Origin: a virus
Virus record (IMG/VR): IMGVR_UViG_3300008267_000038
Coordinates: 1 to 64,000 of that record
Strand: one strand, 5' to 3'
Length of the DNA stretch: 64,000 nucleotides
Shown here: positions 56,091 to 63,059 of the stretch, piece after piece
How positions within the stretch are numbered: position 1 is the stretch's first letter
Layout: every line of letters begins with the position of its first letter
The notes under the pieces: model-generated
Databases searched by the model: none
Told to the model about the DNA's origin: nothing
The model's input: the letters and a program-made list of their open reading frames with translations, nothing else
Made by a program: the position numbers and the translations under genes

Positions 56091-56531
56091 TTAGTAGAGT
56101 TTGGGTTTGTAGTTCGATCCCACTTCTTCAAGGAACAAAACCCATTCCTCCCTCAGTTGCTCGGCGTACTTGGCGTCCTTGGACTTGTACTTTTCGATCT
56201 CTTTTTTGAAGGTACTAATGACGTACTCTCGACCCCGCTTGACAGTCTCGGCAATCAGAGCCTTGACGTACTCGGGGTCTTTGCCCTCGTTCATTTTCTT
56301 GACGGCGCGGCAAGCGTTGTCAATGCCCTTTCGGGCCTCCACGTTCATGTCGAAGTCAGCCTTGATAAAGTCAACCAAGCCTTTTTTGCGGTCACGGATG
56401 ACCTCGATGATGTCGAGAACGTCGTCTTGGTCTAGCTTGGGACCACTTGCCTGCTTGGAAAGGTCGGACTCAAAGCGGGCGGTGACCTGTCGGGTCAGCA
56501 GTTCGTGCTTGAAGGCGTCCAATGGGTGCAT
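56091..56531 (-). other. Possible internal translation start giving a 146-aa C-terminal protein
   Basis: Within the Dps-like gene, AAGGAA (the end of the 36-bp repeat) lies 7 nt before an in-frame ATG at 56531 (MHPLDAFKHELL). A ribosome starting here would make the helical C-terminal domain alone. It may mark an originally separate gene that became fused, or a dual-start gene. Confidence 0.4.
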
Positions 56532-57254
56532 AGTGGCTTCCTTTTGTCGAGTGGCATGAGTGGGGTGACCCATCATGGAGGCTTCCTTCATGGAGGACCG
56601 CTGCTTGAGCAGGTAGGCGAGGGACTCCTGCTTGTCTGCGATGCCCTGCAAGAGGTTGTCGATACCGTGGGAGAGCAGCCCCTTGTCCTCAAGGGCTGCG
56701 TAGGCGAGTTGCATGAGGACCGCTGACTTCATGAGCGCCCGCCACGACAGCAGCGGCATCTCCTGCGGGGTCGGCTGCACGGGGGCATCGCTGTAAAACA
56801 GCTTCGTGAACGTCATCATGTGGCTCATCTGGAGGAGGGGCTGCACCAAGATGGTGTCGCCCTTCCCGACGGCACGCTCGGCCAAGCCGTCGATGAGGCC
56901 GTTCACTTCGCCGTAGATACGCTCAAACAGCAGATGGTCGCCGTAGTAGGTCTGGCCCCGAGTCTGCCAATGGTGGGCCTGGTGGATCATGGCCTCGGCC
57001 CGAAGGCTCGCCAGCAGTACGGCCAACTCGGCCATAGGGGTGCCGCCGAAGTCAGCCACACAATGCTGGAAGGCGACCTCCACATCGGTACCGACCTGTA
57101 GGGCCGCCTGTCGGACCCATCCACCAACCTCGCCCCCGTGAGCAGCGACCTTCCCGCCCACGATACCCGGTAGGTAGGGGGGTCCGTCCTTCAAGTAGTT
57201 GTAGGAGAGGGGATCGTGCAAAAGGGCGTAGGTCGAGTGGAGGTCATTCAGCAT
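56091..57254 (-). CDS. Dps/ferritin-like protein with C-terminal helical extension
   Basis: 387 residues. Residues 75-222 match the Dps four-helix pattern: HHWQTRG with H94/H95, DH at 107, E111, then LIDGLAER with D122 and E126, and LSHGIDNLLQGIADKQESLAYLLKQR near the end. These are the ferroxidase-type residues. Beyond ~residue 225 a linker coded by a 36-bp repeat leads into a separate helical domain (244-387). ATG 57254 shares one nt with the preceding stop (TAATG). Dps proteins protect DNA from oxidative damage, so a role in packaged or injected DNA protection is possible. Confidence 0.75.
   Translation of the reverse strand: MLNDLHSTYALLHDPLSYNYLKDGPPYLPGIVGGKVAAHGGEVGGWVRQAALQVGTDVEVAFQHCVADFGGTPMAELAVLLASLRAEAMIHQAHHWQTRGQTYYGDHLLFERIYGEVNGLIDGLAERAVGKGDTILVQPLLQMSHMMTFTKLFYSDAPVQPTPQEMPLLSWRALMKSAVLMQLAYAALEDKGLLSHGIDNLLQGIADKQESLAYLLKQRSSMKEASMMGHPTHATRQKEATMHPLDAFKHELLTRQVTARFESDLSKQASGPKLDQDDVLDIIEVIRDRKKGLVDFIKADFDMNVEARKGIDNACRAVKKMNEGKDPEYVKALIAETVKRGREYVISTFKKEIEKYKSKDAKYAEQLREEWVLFLEEVGSNYKPKLY
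56538..56573 (-). repeat. 36-bp repeat copy B (inside the Dps-like gene)
   Basis: Matches the plus-strand copy at 60110-60145 in 35 of 36 positions, in inverted orientation. Here it is translated as the linker M-GHPTHATRQKE between the Dps-like and C-terminal domains, and ends in the AAGGAA box. Outside the 36 bp the sequences differ. Confidence 0.85.
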
Positions 57255-57565
57255 TAGTCATCCATCCCAGCGAGGATGTCCATGAGGGCGGCCTTCTTGC
57301 CCTTGTTCTTCAACTCCTTGCCCAGATCAGCCAGCGTCTCCTTCTCGGGACGGCCACCGGCCTTGGCAGCACAAAGCGGACACTTGACGCCGCTGGTCTG
57401 CTTGACGGTCAGGTAGAACTGGTGGGACTCGTCCTTCGAGCAGGTGTACTCAAACAGGTTCGCACCACCCTGCTTGGCCTCACTCTGCTTCTTGCCACCA
57501 CGCTTGGCGACTCGGGACATCACGGACTCGGAAAAGTTCAACAGGCTGGCTTGACGCGGGTGCAT
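57254..57565 (-). CDS. Small zinc-ribbon protein
   Basis: 103 residues from ATG 57565 (MHPRQASLLNF), with AGGAGG 6-7 nt upstream. Contains YTCSKDESHQFYLTV followed by KCPLC, a C...H...CxxC zinc-ribbon arrangement, between a basic N-terminus and a Lys/Glu-rich C-terminus. It overlaps the Dps-like gene's start by one nt. Small zinc proteins of this sort can be scaffolds or nucleic-acid binders; exact role unknown. Confidence 0.65.
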   Translation of the reverse strand: MHPRQASLLNFSESVMSRVAKRGGKKQSEAKQGGANLFEYTCSKDESHQFYLTVKQTSGVKCPLCAAKAGGRPEKETLADLGKELKNKGKKAALMDILAGMDD

Positions 57566-57602
57566 GGGAAATCCTCCTACAGGGGGTGAGAGAAAAGAAA
57601 GA

Positions 57603-58214
57603 CTATTGCCGACCCTGGCGCAGTTTGCGGAGGGCATCCGCAGCCGTACCAAGGGACGAGTTCTCCGACGTCTCGGACTGCACCTCTGCGAGGCGGCCTT
57701 CGATGCCTTTGGGTTTGATCTCGGTAGGGATGAACGCCGGTACATCCACCTCCACGACACCAAACCCCACGGAGGTTGTGCGCCCAGACGAAGTGGACGC
57801 TGCGGGATTGGCGGCCATGACGGGCACCCCAGACCTCAAGAGGGTGAGGATTTGGTCGATGCGATCATCCTGTGGGGGCGGCGGGGGCGCAGGAGGCGTC
57901 TGTAGGGCTTGCTCCAAGGTTGCGACCATCTCCCGCAGCTTGGCGTTCTCGGCCTCCAGTTGCCGACACTTATCCTGCCAGACCTCGACGTTAGGGGCTG
58001 GGGCGACTGTGGGCCGAACAGGACCTTGACTGACCGATCCCCCGTGCAGTTGAAAGACCCGCCGCTGCGAGATAGCCCTCCACAGGTCCTTTGAGACGGT
58101 AGCCCTGTTGGCAGGGATCGTCACAACCTGCCGGTGCGGAACGTCCATGCCGATGTCATAAAGGATGGTGGTGGTGACATCCAGCCCCACCACCGTAACG
58201 TCACCTTGCATCAT
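57603..58214 (-). CDS. Coiled-coil structural/assembly protein
   Basis: 203 residues from ATG 58214, which overlaps the TGA of the preceding gene as ATGA and has GGTGG upstream; the longer upstream reading of the frame would run far into that gene and is not used. N-terminus MMQGDVTVVGLDVTTTILYDIGMDVP, then a coiled coil (CRQLEAENAKLREMVATLEQAL), a proline run and a polar C-terminus. It is likely a structural accessory in the neck region. Confidence 0.6.
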   Translation of the reverse strand: MMQGDVTVVGLDVTTTILYDIGMDVPHRQVVTIPANRATVSKDLWRAISQRRVFQLHGGSVSQGPVRPTVAPAPNVEVWQDKCRQLEAENAKLREMVATLEQALQTPPAPPPPPQDDRIDQILTLLRSGVPVMAANPAASTSSGRTTSVGFGVVEVDVPAFIPTEIKPKGIEGRLAEVQSETSENSSLGTAADALRKLRQGRQ

Positions 58215-58750
58215 CCACCACTCACTTGCCGCCGCAGTTGGGAAGCAATCTCGCGGGTTATCCGCTTCTTGATGACCGTGCGGGCTTCTCTGATGGCGCT
58301 GTCTACAAGGTCGAGAGGCTTGCGGCCTGGGTGTACCCACCGACCATCCGACAAGGACTTCGCCGTAGCCGACCGAAAGATGACCTTACCAGACTCCGTG
58401 ACGATGGGAATGGGTGCCGTGGCCTTCCGCAACCAAGCCATCTGCTGCCTACGCTGGCCGTTCACTAGGTAGCCCCACAGGGGGTCCTTGACGACAACTT
58501 GCAGGCTTGCCGCCTTGATGCGCGTGGAGAGCGCCTTGGAGAGGCGCTTCTTGGCCCCATCCGAGTAGGCCGTCTGCTTGATCCTCGAACGAATCCGTTT
58601 GAGGATTTCGCCGCTCAGTTTGTCGAGGGCGGCCTCGACGTCGTAACTCGGGTCGGCGGTAAGCCCACGGCTGTACGATCTCTTTACGGTAAGTTCGGGG
58701 GCTGCGAACGCCTTGCGAGGCTTGGCGGCTTTTACGAGAAACTTGCCCAC
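58211..58750 (-). CDS. Putative head-tail completion protein (HK97 gp10-like size)
   Basis: 179 residues, strongly basic. The middle contains KLSGEILKRIRSRIKQTAYSD and the C-terminal third SDGRWVHPGRKPLDLVDSAIREA plus a helix. The layout (N-terminal helix, central beta segment, WVHPGR turn, basic C-terminal helix) resembles HK97-gp10-type minor tail/head closure proteins. The gene lies 3 nt after the 452-aa gene's stop and upstream of the coiled-coil gene. Assignment rests on pattern and position. Confidence 0.55.
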   Translation of the reverse strand: MGKFLVKAAKPRKAFAAPELTVKRSYSRGLTADPSYDVEAALDKLSGEILKRIRSRIKQTAYSDGAKKRLSKALSTRIKAASLQVVVKDPLWGYLVNGQRRQQMAWLRKATAPIPIVTESGKVIFRSATAKSLSDGRWVHPGRKPLDLVDSAIREARTVIKKRITREIASQLRRQVSGG

Positions 58751-58752
58751 GG

Positions 58753-60111
58753 CTAATACTCGATGTTCTCCCAGACCTTAGTGCGACCACGGAGTTCGCG
58801 CTCGTCTGGGATGTTGGGCTTGTCGGTGATGGGCGTCGGACCACCCTCCTCGGGCGGCGTGGGGCCGAACTGAACAGCCGTGTAACGCACAGGGTTGTCC
58901 ATCGGGACCTTGTAGCGGATGTCCTTCTCGTCGAGGTGGCCGATGTTGAAGTGCTGCTGGAGGACCATGCCTCGGTTGGTCGGCATCCTGACCGCGCCGA
59001 TGCTGTACCGCTCCCCATTGATCTTCACGAGGAAGTCTCGCATCGACAGGAGCGGTACAGGACCGGCCCACGCCTCGTAGGTGTGTTCGACGGTGCGGCC
59101 AATGTCCTTCTGCGAGATACGCTTCTCGGCATCGTCGGGGGCGATGATGGACTCGTATGGACCCTCGTAGCCGCCAAGGAACCCCGTCCCGTAACACCGC
59201 AGACAATCGGACTGCGGTTGCTTGTGGTGGGTGTCGGGGATGCAGGGACAGGGTAGGCCGACGTTCTTGCGTAGGAACAGTCGGACCCGCTCGCCACCCT
59301 GCTCCAAAATCCAGCGGTTCCGGCGCACGGCCTCCCGCCAGATGAAGTCGAGTTTCTCGATCTCTTGGTTGGAGGTCGCCGCAGCGTTCTCCAGCGGTGT
59401 CTCGATGAAGTCGCTTTCGGACAGGTCGCTCAGACGACAGCCAGGCGGGATGCCCACCGCGCAGACACGGTAAAAGACCCGCTGGGCCAAGTCAGTACGG
59501 AGCAGCGACTTGGTTCGCCGGTAACTGACCGTAACCTTCTCGGCCTTGTTGGCAGGTAGGACGGCCGGATCGTAGTTCTGCAAGGCTACGTTCGAGAACT
59601 CACGGGGGTCGATCTGCACCTCTCCCGAGAACCCATCGACGGCTAGAACACGGGCGCGTCGATCTCCGACGAACACCATAACGTCGTCGGGGTCCTGCGT
59701 GGGGGTGTTCTGGGACCCCGCCTTCACGATGGGCGCATAGAGGGTCTTGAACGAGTACCGTGTGGGACCCTCCTCGGAGGTAGGTTTCCCAAAGTACATC
59801 CAACTAGACGGGACTACGAACTCCTCTACCAACTCCACGTCGGTCTGGTCCCGCCAGAAGGTTGTCCCGACGGGTACCTGCGTGAGCCGGTGGTAGGGGC
59901 CAAACTCGGAGTCGAAACTCCGATAGACGTTGACGCCCACGAGGTTCCAATCGCTGTTGAGCGACAGGGCAGATGGGTCATCCCATCGAAGATCGTACAC
60001 GCCTGGCCGCCACCCACTCGTCAAGAACAGGTTGAGAGGGGGCAGCGGCCACGGCGCACGGGTGATCTCTAGGGACGATGGATTACGGTCACGGTTTGTT
60101 GAGTACGGCAT
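58753..60111 (-). CDS. Virion structural protein with FN3-like start and CxxCxGTG motif
   Basis: 452 residues from ATG 60111. Residues ~20-100 look like a fibronectin type III sandwich. Around residues 295-320 is CPCIPDT then CLRCYGTG, a CxC...CxxCxGTG zinc-type motif similar to CRRCAGTG in the gp25-like protein. The C-terminal third is beta-rich and includes several GERYSIG-type turns. Its upstream gap contains the 36-bp repeat, whose minus-strand reading includes the GTGGGGTG ribosome site. A head-neck connector or appendage protein is likely. Confidence 0.65.
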   Translation of the reverse strand: MPYSTNRDRNPSSLEITRAPWPLPPLNLFLTSGWRPGVYDLRWDDPSALSLNSDWNLVGVNVYRSFDSEFGPYHRLTQVPVGTTFWRDQTDVELVEEFVVPSSWMYFGKPTSEEGPTRYSFKTLYAPIVKAGSQNTPTQDPDDVMVFVGDRRARVLAVDGFSGEVQIDPREFSNVALQNYDPAVLPANKAEKVTVSYRRTKSLLRTDLAQRVFYRVCAVGIPPGCRLSDLSESDFIETPLENAAATSNQEIEKLDFIWREAVRRNRWILEQGGERVRLFLRKNVGLPCPCIPDTHHKQPQSDCLRCYGTGFLGGYEGPYESIIAPDDAEKRISQKDIGRTVEHTYEAWAGPVPLLSMRDFLVKINGERYSIGAVRMPTNRGMVLQQHFNIGHLDEKDIRYKVPMDNPVRYTAVQFGPTPPEEGGPTPITDKPNIPDERELRGRTKVWENIEY

Positions 60112-60145
60112 GGGTCACCCCACTCATGCCACTCGACAAGAGGAA
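60110..60145 (+). repeat. 36-bp repeat copy A (upstream of the 452-aa gene)
   Basis: Lies mostly in the 37-nt gap between two minus-strand genes, ending 2 nt inside the ATG of the 452-aa gene. Reading plus, ATGGGTCACC... to AGGAA; 35/36 identical to copy B at 56538-56573 in the opposite orientation, so the pair form a long inverted repeat around a 3.5-kb segment. Both ends are AT-neutral and there is no recombinase nearby. Confidence 0.85.
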
Positions 60146-60148
60146 CCG

Positions 60149-60451
60149 TCACGCCGTAGGGGCGGCTTCCGCAGCGGGGGGCGGGGCACGCAACACCTTG
60201 AGGGCACCTGTCTGGGCCTCGATCTCAATGGGGGTGTTGGGCGGCAACCCGCGCTCCATGAGAACCTTCTCAAAGAGACGGCTTCGCTCCTCATCGACCC
60301 TGTTGGCGGCCACCAGCAGGCGCACCTTCTCCTGCTCGATCTCTAGGAGCCTCTCCCCCAACTCGTAACGGGCAGCGGACAACTCCTCCAACCGCTTCCT
60401 CGTCTCGGTGTCCACGGGGTCGCTCGGGGTCAACTTCTTCTCATCACTCAT
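60149..60451 (-). CDS. Small coiled-coil protein, neck region
   Basis: 100 residues with GGGAGG upstream of ATG 60451. Almost wholly helical (TRKRLEELSAARYELGERLL, KVRLLVAANRVDEERSRLF), ending in an Ala/Pro tail. It is divergent from the plus-strand gene at 60537 with an 85-nt gap that holds the shared promoter motif of that gene. A scaffold or assembly chaperone is plausible. Confidence 0.6.
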   Translation of the reverse strand: MSDEKKLTPSDPVDTETRKRLEELSAARYELGERLLEIEQEKVRLLVAANRVDEERSRLFEKVLMERGLPPNTPIEIEAQTGALKVLRAPPPAAEAAPTA

Positions 60452-60466
60452 TTGGGCCTCCCCGCT

Positions 60467-60495
60467 GGTTGATTTCCAGCGTGTTCGCTTCCTAT
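60467..60495 (+). promoter_or_regulatory. Probable promoter of plus-strand gene 60537
   Basis: GGTTGATTTC (60467-60476), 11 nt, CTTCCTAT (60488-60495): the same blocks and spacing as at 48292-48320. Eighteen of 18 block positions match although the surrounding sequence does not. The 12 nt between T-rich blocks differ entirely, which argues that both blocks are functional. Confidence 0.65.
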
Positions 60496-60503
60496 CACAG
60501 GCA

Positions 60504-60520
60504 GGGACCGTGGTGGTCCC
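60504..60520 (+). promoter_or_regulatory. 5' leader hairpin of plus-strand gene 60537
   Basis: GGGACC (60504-60509) pairs with GGTCCC (60515-60520), 5-nt loop, in the leader between the promoter blocks and the AGGAGA ribosome site. It may act as an operator or as a stabiliser of the leader. The equivalent leader of the 48340 gene lacks it. Confidence 0.5.
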
Positions 60521-60536
60521 ACAGGAGAGTACCGAG

Positions 60537-60881
60537 ATGGATTTGTCAAAGATGCGTGAACAGATCGACGAACTGACGGGCGGCGGCCTCTACGAACTCA
60601 ACCGTATCTGCGTCGAGAACGAGTTGGACCCCAACCTGTGTGTCAGCCCCGAGGGGGATGAGACGAGCCGCTACACGTTCTTCGCTACGAACGTCGAAGG
60701 CGACGTCGTGTACCACAGGTCTGTGTACGCCCCCAAAGACCGACGGCTGGAGATTCAACTCGACGTCTGGTTGAAGCTGCGTGACATCAAAAAGCAAACC
60801 GCACGAATCCGCGAGGGACTCGTGCGGCTTGAGGCTGGACTCGACCCCGAGGAGCCGAAGCCCACCGTCACTCTACACTAG
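60537..60881 (+). CDS. Plus-strand unknown gene, moron-like
   Basis: 114 residues from ATG 60537; AGGAGA is 8 nt upstream, so the longer upstream reading is discarded. Mixed alpha/beta (YTFFATNVEGDVVYHRSVY) with a helical C-terminus (KQTARIREGLVRLEAGL). No domain recognised. Its stop overlaps the convergent stop of the 295-aa gene by 2-4 nt, so there is no terminator between them. It shares its promoter motif with the gene at 48340, suggesting co-regulation of the two isolated genes. Confidence 0.7.
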   Translation: MDLSKMREQIDELTGGGLYELNRICVENELDPNLCVSPEGDETSRYTFFATNVEGDVVYHRSVYAPKDRRLEIQLDVWLKLRDIKKQTARIREGLVRLEAGLDPEEPKPTVTLH

Positions 60882-61765
60882 GCGTTGGCCTTGTCCATCA
60901 GCGACTTGAACTGCTTGTTCAAGCCCAACAGGTCGGACACCCAGCCCTTGAACTGCGACCACAGACCAGTGACCTTCTGCCACAACTTCGCGGCGAAGTC
61001 GCCAAGGACACCGGCCGTCTTGGTGTCCTGCGACAGACCCTTCTCAAAGGCAGCGAGGGCGTTCTGGACGGACTTGATGACATCATCCTTGCTGAGAGCC
61101 GTGAGGGCGGCCTTCATCATGGATTGGAAGGCGTCCTCGAAGGCAACGGTCGGAGCATGGTGAGTCTTGTGGCGGTTCGCCTGCTCCTCACACTCGTGCA
61201 ACGCCTTACGGCACTTGTCGAGTTCGGCCTGAGCCTCCTCCAAGTCCTTCTTGGCGATCTCAAGCCACTCCTGACGCTGCTTGACGCGGTTGCCCTCCGC
61301 GATGCCCGTCATGTGCTTCTCGATGAGGGCCTGGGCGTCCGCGACCAACCGCTCGAAGTGGTTGATCTGGTTGAGCCAATCCTGCGCGACGGGGCCGAAG
61401 TCCGACAACAGACCCTCAGACTTCATCTTCTCCTTCACCCACTCCTCGACCTGCTCGCCGGTCTTGGCAGAGAAGTCACCCTGCGAACCCTCACCACCCA
61501 GACCCTTGATGAACTCCTCGGGCAGGGCGTAGTTCATCTTCGCGCACTTGTTACGCCAATGCTTGACGGCCACCGCGTAGTTGAAGTGATCGCCGTGAGC
61601 CTCGACGACGTGCTTCCAGAAGCTAAGAACCTTGGCATCCAGCTTGCCCGTATCCACGGCCTTGGCGATGGAAGCGGGAGGACGGAAGCGGTCGTCTGAC
61701 AGGACGCCGAAGCTCGCCCTCTTGGCGAGAAAACGGCGAACAACGGTGGCCGGAACAAGCGACAT
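60878..61765 (-). CDS. Helical structural-cluster protein of unknown function
   Basis: 295 residues with AGAGG upstream of ATG 61765. N-terminus MSLVPATVVRRFLAKRASFGVL, a basic start like that of propeptide-bearing phage proteins; then mostly helical, with a coiled coil around residues 165-195 (KKDLEEAQAELDKCRKALHECE) holding two cysteines. C-terminal helices (FAAKLWQKVTGLWSQFKGWVS) are amphipathic with tryptophans, as in membrane-active or pore-lining segments. An internal virion or tail-associated protein is plausible; unproven. Confidence 0.5.
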   Translation of the reverse strand: MSLVPATVVRRFLAKRASFGVLSDDRFRPPASIAKAVDTGKLDAKVLSFWKHVVEAHGDHFNYAVAVKHWRNKCAKMNYALPEEFIKGLGGEGSQGDFSAKTGEQVEEWVKEKMKSEGLLSDFGPVAQDWLNQINHFERLVADAQALIEKHMTGIAEGNRVKQRQEWLEIAKKDLEEAQAELDKCRKALHECEEQANRHKTHHAPTVAFEDAFQSMMKAALTALSKDDVIKSVQNALAAFEKGLSQDTKTAGVLGDFAAKLWQKVTGLWSQFKGWVSDLLGLNKQFKSLMDKANA

Positions 61766-61824
61766 GGGAACCTCTGTTGAAGGGAAAACTCCGCAGACCT
61801 AATCTTGCAGACCTCATAAAAGGT
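61766..61824 (-). promoter_or_regulatory. Short gap with stem-loop and direct repeat
   Basis: The 59-nt gap after the zinc-finger gene has AGACCT (including the stop codon of that gene, 61821-61826) pairing with AGGTCT (61809-61814), and the octamer AGGTCTGC occurs twice (minus strand; complement at 61793-61800 and 61807-61814), offering two alternative pairings. There is no T run after the stem, so termination is doubtful. Confidence 0.4.
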
Positions 61825-62133
61825 CTATCGAGAAAACCGACGCTTCTCAAGTGCCTGTAGGACGGCAGCGAACACCTTGGCGGGCATCCCGTTGCGTTCG
61901 AGAACCTGACGGAACCTCTCGTCGCCCTCAAGTTCCTCGACGGTCGGTACCCCAACGGGCTTGGGTGCCTCGGTGGACTTATGCCACCTCCAGATCGCCA
62001 TGCCCCTCGGGTTTGGTCTATCACGCCACTCGGGACAGCGGGCCAGATGCTTCCTGTACTGGCTGTAGTTGGGTGCCGCGTGTCCGCAGAGGCAGCGATG
62101 GAGTACGCGGTTGGCTTTGAGAGGCGGCTTCAT
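61825..62133 (-). CDS. C2HC-type zinc-finger protein
   Basis: 102 residues from ATG 62133 (MKPPLKANRVLHRC), with GAGAGGTGG just upstream; the longer frame is discarded since it would start inside the next gene. HRCLCGHAAPNYSQYRKHLARC gives a C-x-C...H-x-x-x-C zinc-finger arrangement near the N-terminus. The rest is polar (PKPVGVPTVEELEGDERFRQ). Likely a nucleic-acid or protein-binding small protein within the neck/fibre-side gene block. Confidence 0.65.
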   Translation of the reverse strand: MKPPLKANRVLHRCLCGHAAPNYSQYRKHLARCPEWRDRPNPRGMAIWRWHKSTEAPKPVGVPTVEELEGDERFRQVLERNGMPAKVFAAVLQALEKRRFSR

Positions 62134-62152
62134 ACCACCTCTCTTACACCGA

Positions 62153-63049
62153 CTACAGGCCGACGAACTTGCGGGGCGACAAAACTCCTCGACCGGCGTA
62201 GGGGCCGAACGCGCTGCGGATACCCACACCGTACCGAGGCTGCTGGACGCCTCTGATGATGTTGATGGTCATTTTGGCCTTCTCAAGCTGCTTGTCGAAC
62301 TGGTCGGAGGCCGTCGAGAGCGCCCCCTCGTACTTGCTCGACTTGTCGAGCGTCAGGCTGACACCGCCGATGCTGTAGTCGAACTCGTCCGCGATCCAGT
62401 TGAGCCGCAGGGCTTGAAGGGCGTGGATCATGGCCCCCGTCAACAACAGGGTGCGCCAAGCGGGGTACTGGTTGACCAGCGTATCGAGGCTGCTGAACGG
62501 GGTGAACGGAGGGGCCAGCGAGATGGTGTCGAGGGAGCGTTCGAGGTACTCCTTCAACTCCTCATCCTCCCAGATGTAGCCGAACACACGGTTGAACTGG
62601 CCGACCGTCTCCTCGTGGGCGGGCGGTCGCCAATGGTAGTTGCGGTCGGGGTTGTTGTCACGGGTCAGAATACGGAGCCGTCTGATGAGATCGGACTCCG
62701 CAGCCGTGTAGATGGTGGCGACAGGGGAGGGAGAGTTCCTATCGAGGATGGCGAACTCCTGCACAACCTGCTGGAGCGGACCACCCAGAATCTCTCGGAA
62801 GGTCCAACGGATGCGGTAGGTCCCGATGTTGGCGTCGAGAGGTACGAGGAGGCTGGCGAAGTATTCCCCGACCGAAGGGTTCTGGGGCTGCCGCTGGTTG
62901 GACCCCAAGACCGCTTCCTGACCCGTCGTGAAGTCATAGAGGGCGTAACTGATCTCGGCGGCGTTCGCGGGCGTACCGTTGGCGTTCGTGAAGAAGATCG
63001 TCAGGTCCTCACGCCCAAGCTGCTGTCCGCGATAAAACGTCACGCTCAT
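62153..63049 (-). CDS. Virion protein with BppU-like/Ig-like N-terminal domain
   Basis: 298 residues. The N-terminal 100 residues (GREDLTIFFTNANGTPANAAEI, SYALYDFTTG, then GEYFASLLVPLDANIGTYRIRWTF) form a beta-sandwich of the BppU/fibre-adaptor type. A paralogous module appears in the downstream-adjacent 241-aa gene (TYAIYEVLAGGYRQLRG, GRYHVTGYAG, GTWLVVWSW). The rest is helical (LSRLRILTRD-like and LEKAKMTINI). It probably sits in the appendage or head-neck decoration set. Confidence 0.6.
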   Translation of the reverse strand: MSVTFYRGQQLGREDLTIFFTNANGTPANAAEISYALYDFTTGQEAVLGSNQRQPQNPSVGEYFASLLVPLDANIGTYRIRWTFREILGGPLQQVVQEFAILDRNSPSPVATIYTAAESDLIRRLRILTRDNNPDRNYHWRPPAHEETVGQFNRVFGYIWEDEELKEYLERSLDTISLAPPFTPFSSLDTLVNQYPAWRTLLLTGAMIHALQALRLNWIADEFDYSIGGVSLTLDKSSKYEGALSTASDQFDKQLEKAKMTINIIRGVQQPRYGVGIRSAFGPYAGRGVLSPRKFVGL

Positions 63050-63059
63050 CGAACGCCTC

